NCBI GenBank assembly: GCA_025266875.1
Contig: JALLLT010000031.1
Location: 1 to 64,000, forward strand
Direction of reading: 5' to 3'
DNA length: 64,000 nt
From: Fennellomyces sp. T-0311
Taxonomy: Eukaryota; Mucoromycota; Mucoromycetes; Mucorales; Lichtheimiaceae
The translations under genes were made by a program, and so were the position numbers. Each line of letters begins with the position of its first letter. The stretch's first letter is position 1. This document shows, piece by piece, positions 57,568-64,000 of this stretch. The notes beneath the pieces were generated by a model. The model was not told where the DNA came from. It ran no database searches and saw nothing but the letters and a program-made list of their open reading frames with translations.

Positions 57568-58690
57568 ATGGGTATCCCCTGTGATCAATTCGACAATCTT
57601 TGCAACAAGTCTGTCTCACAATCTTGGGTTAAAGCCTACGTCAACCCAAATGCCTACACCGATGGAAGTAGACAGGAGACACCTAGAGCAAATCATTGCA
57701 TCCATCATCAAGCACATGGGTGGTTGGATTTGGATCCACCGGTGATATCTGGTGTATCGGAAGTAGACTTGCTACCCCGGGTTCAGCAGCACTTTCCTAC
57801 ACCACCAAATTCGTCCTCATCCGCAGCAGACACCGCGACTCCCCACTCAAGAATGCACCAGAGTTCCGTCGACGCTGACAATATCCTTTTCGGATTGAAT
57901 GATCATTCCACTAGCACGGTATCGTCCATAAATCCCTTTGTAGGTATGATTATATAGCAATCGAGTATAGCATTTGCTAATACAACGCTGCTTTTGACTT
58001 TTTGATAGAAGTCCCCAAGTCGTACCACCAATCATTTGACATATCAGCAGCTGGTCCTGTATATACTAACTTTTGAAATTGGACTCAATATAACAAGCGA
58101 AGAGGATGTCGTTTTTCTTGCAAAAAGCTCCTTGAATAATGAATCAGAAGGTCTTTTACTTGGTCAACGTGCCGCAACTGTCGAGTCTAATGCTAGTGGT
58201 AATGTTTATTACCGTAACAGGTCATACCTATACTAATAACATTATTTAAGTAGTTAGTGATTGCCAGTATCCGGAGCCCGGTATTAGTGCAGTTTTAAAA
58301 CAAAATGAAGGCCAACAAGAAATCATCGACACGCCTACATCATATTCGAGTGGTTACTCGTTGCCGTATGTGAGCAATGGTCCGTCGATATCATTTCCTC
58401 GAACGCAACACTTACAACACAGCTCTCCTACAACGCTGCCTATTATGCTGATCGAACCCAAGAACAGACGACAACAGCATAGTCGCATACGGAAAAAAAG
58501 TGCGCCTTGCCATTATTGCAGTAGAACATTTGGAAGAGAAAGGGATCTCAAACGACATCAGAATTCCGTTCACAGCTCTACAAAGGTTGTCTATGCATGT
58601 CAATGTGGGTTCTCTTCTCCACGAAAAGATTCATTGCAGCGTCACATTCAAAGGAAAAGGTCGGATAAATGTAAAATGTTGGATAGTTAG
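57568..58690 (+). CDS. C2H2 zinc-finger protein (318 aa, four exons)
   Basis: Probable DNA-binding regulator. Exons: 57568-57943, 58009-58058, 58105-58198, 58254-58690; total 957 nt. The N-terminal two-thirds is Ser/His/Gln/Pro-rich without a known domain. The C-terminus has one classical finger, CHYCSRTFGRERDLKRHQNS with the second His shortly after (VH), followed by an incomplete second one (CQCGFSSPRKDSLQRHIQRK), where the cysteine spacing is C-x-C. Exons 2-3 are the least certain: the donor at 58058 is followed at once by a TACTAAC string, and without splicing the frame stops at 58071. Function not assigned. Confidence 0.6.
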
Positions 58691-59534
58691 CTGATACGTA
58701 TGCATCATTCGCTGCAAATAATTTTTGGTAAATTTTGGTGAATAATCTTTTGAAGTGGTTAAACATAAGCTTTTTAACCACAGTAACCATTTTTAACCAT
58801 CGAAATTCACTGTAAAGAATCCTAGTGTAACGTAGTGCGACGGTACTATAAAATTGTAAAATCCTGTGAAAACTGCCATTTTACAAGAAAATTTTTTTAC
58901 AGTGATTGTTTGGAGCGATGTAGAGCTCTGATAATGACCAAGTGACGCTTTTTATTTGTTTACCTTCTTACGTACAGGACGAAGTGTTCTGCTGTTATAT
59001 GATCAACCCCATTCCATAACCAACACTTACATCATGAGCGCTGCGCCTTTGTTCAAATTGATTCTCCCGCGATTAAAAAAGACAAAGGGAGCCAGTGAAT
59101 AAGTGAAGTGTGTCACGTGAGATATTACAAATACTGACAAAATAAGAAGTAGATCCAATGATAAAACCATACGTTGCCATGACGGTGTGGTGCGTTACGT
59201 ATCTTGGCAACGCTGTGTTTCCGAGGCAATGTATGTGTGTGAGTCAAGGCATTTTGTTTTCGCTTTACAGGCTGCGTGAGATTGTTACCAGCCGTATGCA
59301 AAACCCCGGAAACACTCTACGCATATCAAAAAGCAAGAGAACAGATACAGTTGAATCGAGGAACAATGCGGCCATGATCACATGGATGCAAAGAGCATGC
59401 TTGAAGCAGGCTCAAAGGACCATGATCGATAACATAAAATCCCGCTGGTTCTTTCTATACCACTCATTCAAAAGGGCATGCACGCCCAAAAAGTTTCTTT
59501 GACCCTTCTCATTCTCATTACAATTTGGGAAAGA
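58691..59534. other. Intergenic region
   Basis: Contains a plus-strand open frame 59158-59502 (114 codons) with no recognised motif and no clear partner exon; I do not call it a gene. The promoter of the following gene lies at the right. Confidence 0.35.
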
Positions 59535-60320
59535 TGACAAGGCAGGAGCAGCAAGAGGAATTGCTTCCTCAAGATGCGTCATCCAATGATGAACAAGAAT
59601 GGTTGATTTCACAAGACCCTCCAAGTCCACCATCAGCAAACCGCACGAGAGAGTAAGTTCCTCTTTGGGCGTTTTGCAAGCGCAGTTGATAATCATAAAC
59701 TCTGCTGTCCCTCCGGTTGGTAGTTACAAAGACTTGCACAGGTACAATTCAGCGACGTTTATGCATCTCGGGTAATAGTTAATAACGCGATTGATTAGAC
59801 CGACGCTTTCATTCGAACAAGTACATATCAGATATATGCTCGTATACGGCTACTTATTTCTTTTTATTTCATGCAGCGATTGGCTCAGTTGCATCAGAAC
59901 AACAAGATCGATGATAAAGACGACGACGACGACGGGTTGCTCAAAATGTTTGATTCCGAAAGCATTTTCGATACCAGTCTGCCCGCTCCCCCCGCTGATA
60001 AAGTGGTCTCTCGAAAGACACCCTACGCGGCCAACATGTACGACGATCCCGCCGAGGATGAAGTGGGCCGCGGGGACGAACTCGGCAAGAAGAAACCGAC
60101 CAAGAAAGGCAAGCCGTTTTGTCGCAGAAAGAAGAAGAAGAGGAAACGACGATCTTCCAAACGAGCGACTAAAAAGGTGGAAGCAAAGTGGACCGATCCA
60201 GGTCGATTACGTCCACGTCCACTGCGGCGGCCGGCCTGTGACATGCCCAAGCCCAAACAAAACACCAAGCAACGTCCGCCCAGTAGCAGGGCGAGAGAGC
60301 GCAAAAAAGATACCGAATAG
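59535..60320 (+). CDS. Acidic/basic low-complexity nuclear-type protein of unknown function
   Basis: The start MTRQEQQEELLPQDASSNDE is followed by EWLISQDPPSPPSANRTRE, which joins the main exon (from 59875: RLAQLHQNNKIDDKDDDDDG) only if a 10-nt exon (ACTTGCACAG, near 59734-59743) is included. The main exon has a short acidic motif (SESIFDTSLPAPPADK) and then a long Lys/Arg-rich tail typical of nuclear or nucleolar proteins, ending RARERKKDTE. A competing frame over the same DNA (59791-60465) is longer but of random composition. No family is recognised. Confidence 0.5.
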
Positions 60321-60457
60321 TAGCATAACACCAATCCACCTTTTGTATATAGCGATGCACATTACTGTACTTACCGAGCCAACGCCTTTTGCATTAAGAG
60401 AAAACTCAGCGAGAAAAAAAATTCTATTTTTCGGCTTTTTTTGTAAAGACGATCTCA

Positions 60458-61983
60458 ATGGCTGACGACAATCCAACTTCGCAAGGTGTATCCAAACAAA
60501 CACGACGATTCGCACCACGTGTACGAGGCGGTGGACGCGGACGACCTGGACGACCCGGTTCTTCGCCTGCCGAAGGAGCTGATCAAACTGCAGACAGTCC
60601 AGCTGCCATGAGTGACGCCAGCGGTGCAAGTTCATCAAGCAGTAAACCGATCGGTCACATGCGATCCGAAACAGCACAAGAAGGTCGACTTCCAAGCGTG
60701 CATGACGGCCAACGGACACGTGGTGGTGCTGTAAAGGTAATGTTCTTTTCCATTTTGACGCGATCGTCCTGTTTACTCGTCCGTAGATGAAATTCAAACC
60801 GACAATTCCGACCAAACGAAACAAAAAAGAAGTGTAACCATCAATGCGGACAGCGAGTGATGAGTTTTGTTATTGACTTTGGGTTGTAGGGCAACGTCGG
60901 CTGTCGATCAACACATGAAGGGTGAAGGCGATCGGGGTCGAGGACGAGGACGAGGTCGTGTAGATCGTGGTGGCCGCGGACGCGGACGGGGTCGTGGACG
61001 AGATATCGCAGCAGAAAGTACAGCTTCGGGTATCTTTTCGCTGGGTCCATCGGCAATGTCTTCGCGAGCACGCCAGGGCTTCGGTGCATACGCAACATAC
61101 GGTGGCGACGCATCCTCTCGACTCGAACCTGAGAGCAGCGAAGGATCCGACATGATCAATCTATTTGCTGATGGCGACGGCTCTGTGCCTGTTGTTTTCA
61201 GACATGTGTCGCGGACAGCCGGTGAGCTGGATCCAACGGACTTGACCGCACGACGCAACAAGATTCCATGGCTCCGAGTCAAGTCCAAAAAGCCAAGCGC
61301 CACGCTCACAAGCAGCATCGGTAAGGTTCTACTGTCTTAGGCAATACCCGCAGATGTGCTAACAGCCAAGCGAAATGGCAGTGAAAGACGAACCGACTTC
61401 GGACGACGAAGGCAAAAAGCCCATGGACTTGGACAAAAGCGACGACGAACAGGATACAACGGGACGCGCGCCTGTGCTTATGGATGACGACGCGCCTGCA
61501 CAAAACATATTCGGACTCAACGAAAAGAACGAAGTGGTGTCTGTGGCGGAGGACGAGCTCCTGTTCTTCCAATTGCCGTCCATCATGCCCAAATTCGAAG
61601 AGCGCAAGGAGCAAGGTGAAGAAGAAAAGGAAGAGGATGTGGAAATGAAGGATGGAAAGGCCGTCAAGACTGAAAAGGGCGCAGAATTGCCACCTGCAGC
61701 CAAGATACCCGCGCTTGAAGAGGCCATGGCGTCACTTGAGCTCAGCGAAATGCCCGAAGGCCAAATTGGATCACTGGTGGTTTACAAGAGTGGCAAGATG
61801 AAGCTCAGAGTGGGTGATGTGTTGTTGGATGTGCAGCAGGGCATGCGGTCCACATTCTTGGAGGATATCATGGTGGTGGACACAGACAGCGATGACAAGA
61901 AGAAAATCATAGAACTGGGCCACATTGTACAAAAGTTCGTGTGTATGCCAGACATGGATGCACTGCTTCAGGATGAAGAATAA
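60458..61983 (+). CDS. RPC4: RNA polymerase III subunit Rpc4 (Rpc53) (452 aa, four exons)
   Basis: Pol III subunit that with Rpc37 forms a TFIIF-like heterodimer acting in initiation and termination at tRNA and 5S genes. Exons: 60458-60736, 60787-60833, 60890-61320, 61382-61983; total 1359 nt. The N-terminus is Arg/Gly-rich (RFAPRVRGGGRGRPGRPG), followed by MKFKPTIPTKRNKKE, a typical Rpc4 string, and an RG-repeat tract (RGRGRGRGRVDRGGRGRG). The conserved C-terminal domain reads LPSIMPKFEERK, then MPEGQIGSLVVYKSGKMKLR, GDVLLDVQQGMRSTFLEDIM and ELGHIVQKFVCMPDMDALLQ. Intron 3 uses an AG at 61381, after a CTAAC site, to keep phase. Confidence 0.9.
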
Positions 61984-62057
61984 TATAGTAAATAACTCAG
62001 CTTGTATTCCTTGCTTCTCTCTCTCTCTCTCTTTTTTTTTGTTCTTTTCTTTTCATC

Positions 62058-63033
62058 ATGCTTGCTTTGGTCGCGAGTGCCTCGGTACTCGTGTCACTGC
62101 TGGTTTATGCGTATCATGTCCTGGCTCAGTTCCAACGCCCAAGCCCCATTGATGCCAAAAACGTTCTGATCCTGACTGCTCATCCGGACGATGAGTGCAT
62201 GTTTTTCGGTCCAACCATTACTGCGCTTCGCTCAATGTCAAAGGCACGCTTACACGTGCTGTGCCTGTCTACTGGTAACCACGGCGACCGTCTCCTAGGC
62301 AAAAAACTGAACAATGCGTCTAGGCAATGCCGATGGATTAGGCGCGACTCGGAAGAAAGAGTTGACGCGTAGCTGTCAAGTATTTGGAATTCCACCTTCC
62401 AACGTCAAAGCAATCGACCATCCGTAAGTATTTTTTGAAAGGCAGTTATCATGAAGGCTAAGTTGATTGTGCAGTGAATTGCAAGATGGGATGAGAGAAA
62501 TGTGGTCACCCAGGTTGATTGCGTCGCTTGTGAAAGAATACGTGACAAAGCAAAAGATCGATACGGTAGGCGAAGGTGGAGAATAAAGATACGGAAGGGT
62601 TTAACGGGGTAAGAAAAATAGATTATCACGTTCGATGATTACGGTGTGTCGGGGCATCCAAACCATATTGCCGCGTACAAAGGAGCAAAGTAACAAAAAA
62701 GAGTGTTTGTTGGATTTGCAGATGGACTGACTCGCAGAATTTAGGACGTACGCCGAGTCCTGCAACAATGGCATCCAGCTGTTTAAGCTTTCATCGATTG
62801 GGCTGGCGCGCAAGTATATCGGCATAGGCGACATGGCGGTGATAGGCGCAAGTGGGCAAGTGTGGCCGTCGTCTGCGGTGGTGTTTGTGTCGTCGCCTGG
62901 GCTTTATCTGGTGACGCACAAGGCGATGCGACGGCATGTTTCGCAACTGGTCTGGTTCCGGTGGCTGTATGTAACGTTTTCGCGCTACATGTTTGTCAAC
63001 CAACTCGTGGCCGTATCCCCGCCTCCGCCATGA
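62058..63033 (+). CDS. GPI12: N-acetylglucosaminyl-phosphatidylinositol de-N-acetylase PIG-L/Gpi12, with a problematic exon junction
   Basis: ER enzyme of the second step of GPI-anchor synthesis, removing acetyl from GlcNAc-PI. Exons fit at 62058-62274, 62324-62423, 62475-62565 and 62622-62689, then a final exon around 62737-63033. It has an N-terminal membrane helix (LALVASASVLVSLLVYAYHV), the metal/catalytic motif AHPDDE (residues 41-46), GNADGLGATRKKEL, FDDYGVSGHPNHIAAYKGAK (second zinc His motif) and C-terminal GQVWPSSAVVFVSSPGLYLV with SRYMFVNQL. The junction GCAAA|GTAACA to CTCGCAG|AATTTAGG leaves the last exon one base out of frame: one missing G at the donor would explain it. This is either a sequencing error, unusual splicing, or a real mutation in a normally essential gene. 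Confidence 0.8.
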
Positions 63034-63186
63034 AATGATGCGTCGACTCTCGTTTGCTCCCTTTCCCTTGTTTCACTGGCGCCAGAAAAAAATCTTTCCG
63101 AAAGAGTCCTCTCGCTTTTATTTTATTTTTCTTTCTCTTTTTCCCTTTCCCTTCCTTTTTTCTTCCTTTACCTTGTAAAAATTACC

Positions 63187-64000
63187 ATGAACTCCCACCA
63201 GACCGACGACGTGCCTGCTCCCTCCACCGCAAGCACGCCCGCCACCTCCACACCCACCGACGGTACGCATGCCCCCTCGCCCGTGAGCAATAAAATATAT
63301 AAACTCGCTTTTCTAGCAGACGACACGCTGCAGCAGAAGTACACTCTGCTCAAAAAGCGGGTTCGAGAAATCGAAGAGGTATATCCGATTCCCCCCTCCC
63401 CTTCCATTGCTGCTGCGTGCTAAAAAACGACCCTAGGACAATGATGCCATTCATATTAAACTCACCAAAGCGATGCGTCAGATCAAACGTCTTCGTGTGG
63501 AACGCATGTAATATTTGTGTTGCGAAAAAGTGCCGCGAAAAAAAAAATTAAAGGTGTTTATTGTTAGCGTTTTGCTCGAAGAACTCGACAACTCCCGTCA
63601 GTATCGTCGCGAAAGAAAAGCAGCTGCATCGGATTCGGAAGGTTCTGTCTCAGACTCGGCCACCGTACGTTCATTGTTGCTGTCTTTATTTTTCTTGTCC
63701 ATCTCTAAACTCAACCGTTTGTTTAGAAGGATCATGCCATGTTAAAGTCAGCAGCACCGACGAAACGCAAAGGAACAACGAAAGCCAAAGCAACATCAAA
63801 GCAGAACCAAGATGCGCCTGCCCGCAAGAAGCGCGACCCAAATGCACCCAAGGGCCCTGGCAACGTGTTTTTCCTTTACTGTCGGTTAGAGCGGGACAAC
63901 ATCAAGGATCAGTTATCCAGCGACAATTTGGGTGAGGCCACCCGTTTGCTGGGCCAAAAGTGGAAGGCCTTGTCCAAAGATGAGAAGAAGGTAAACCGTC
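63187..64000 (+). CDS. HMG-box protein, Nht1/INO80-subunit-like, cut by window end (partial)
   Basis: Exons: 63187-63378, 63437-63507, 63568-63664, 63727-63990, then a GTAAAC donor at the window edge. The N-terminal Pro/Thr/Ser-rich part is followed by a coiled coil (KYTLLKKRVREIEE / DNDAIHIKLTKAMRQIKRLR), then a basic linker (APTKRKGTTKAKATSKQN) and an HMG box (KKRDPNAPKGPGNVFFLYCR ... LGQKWKALSKDEKK). The coiled coil plus 'RDPNAPK.PGN.F' box resembles the fission-yeast Nht1 subunit of the INO80 chromatin remodeller; a general HMGB protein is the alternative. The 3' part is missing. Confidence 0.75.

Noticed and set aside
59158..59502. 114-codon plus-strand frame
   Set aside because: No recognised domain or splice partner; overlapped by an equally open minus frame, so coding strand cannot be chosen.
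59791..60465. 224-codon frame overlapping the acidic/basic protein
   Set aside because: Longer but random in composition, with Thr repeats arising from the GAC run read in another frame; the Asp/Lys-rich frame looks biological.
60207..60824. 205-codon minus-strand frame
   Set aside because: Antisense shadow of Rpc4 and the preceding gene; no recognisable domain.
1..64000. CRISPR array or bacterial operon organisation
   Set aside because: No direct-repeat/spacer array; introns and gene content are eukaryotic.

Overview
The window is nuclear DNA from a fungus, most likely an early-diverging filamentous one (Mucoromycota, Mucorales-like). Genes carry many short introns of about 50-65 nt with GT-AG borders and CTAAC/TACTAAC branch sites. 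Intergenic DNA is AT-rich, and the gene set is clearly eukaryotic. All spliced models were assembled by hand from the sequence. For most of them the exon lengths sum to a whole number of codons, which supports the models internally.

Layout. 0.3-3.7 kb (-): NOL11-like ribosome-biogenesis protein. 5.0-9.3 kb (-): an intact six-exon gene for a 1333-residue protein whose C-terminus is a Fanzor/TnpB-type RuvC nuclease with a zinc finger. 10.3-10.9 kb: a 539-bp transposon remnant with 95-bp terminal inverted repeats. 12.6-19.4 kb (+): F-box/LRR protein, 2OG-Fe(II) oxygenase, and a DH-BAR-SH3 Rho-GEF. 22.5-24.2 kb (-): cytochrome P450. 27.5-29.4 kb (+): glutathione transferase and RNA polymerase II subunit Rpb4. 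29.6-31.5 kb (-): Golgi-type DXD glycosyltransferase with a lectin-like tail. 33.2-37.0 kb (+): Atf1-type bZIP factor and a PDK/BCKDK-family protein that looks like a pseudokinase. 37.2-37.7 kb (-): splicing factor PHF5A/Rds3. 37.7-44 kb: gene-poor and repeat-rich. 44.2-45.1 kb (-): seven-helix membrane protein. 47.3-48.9 kb (+): Dom34/Pelota. 49.0-49.9 kb (-): conserved fungal protein of unknown function. 50.3-55.9 kb: nested transposons, where an element encoding a Mutator-like transposase fused to an OTU protease sits inside a broken second transposase gene. 57.6-58.7 kb (+): C2H2 zinc-finger protein. 59.5-63.0 kb (+): acidic/basic nuclear protein, RNA polymerase III subunit Rpc4, and GPI deacetylase PIG-L. 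63.2 kb to the end (+): HMG-box protein, cut by the window edge.

Housekeeping genes (rRNA maturation, Pol II and Pol III subunits, splicing, ribosome rescue, GPI synthesis) alternate with mobile DNA. The two most notable loci are the large Fanzor-like gene and the transposase-OTU fusion. Smaller mobile traces are a pair of 172-bp MITEs in opposite orientation, a 122-bp MITE lodged in an intron of the transposase-OTU gene, and two diverged copies of an approximately 0.85-kb repeat with spliced coding remnants. I saw no tRNA, rRNA, CRISPR array or viral gene.
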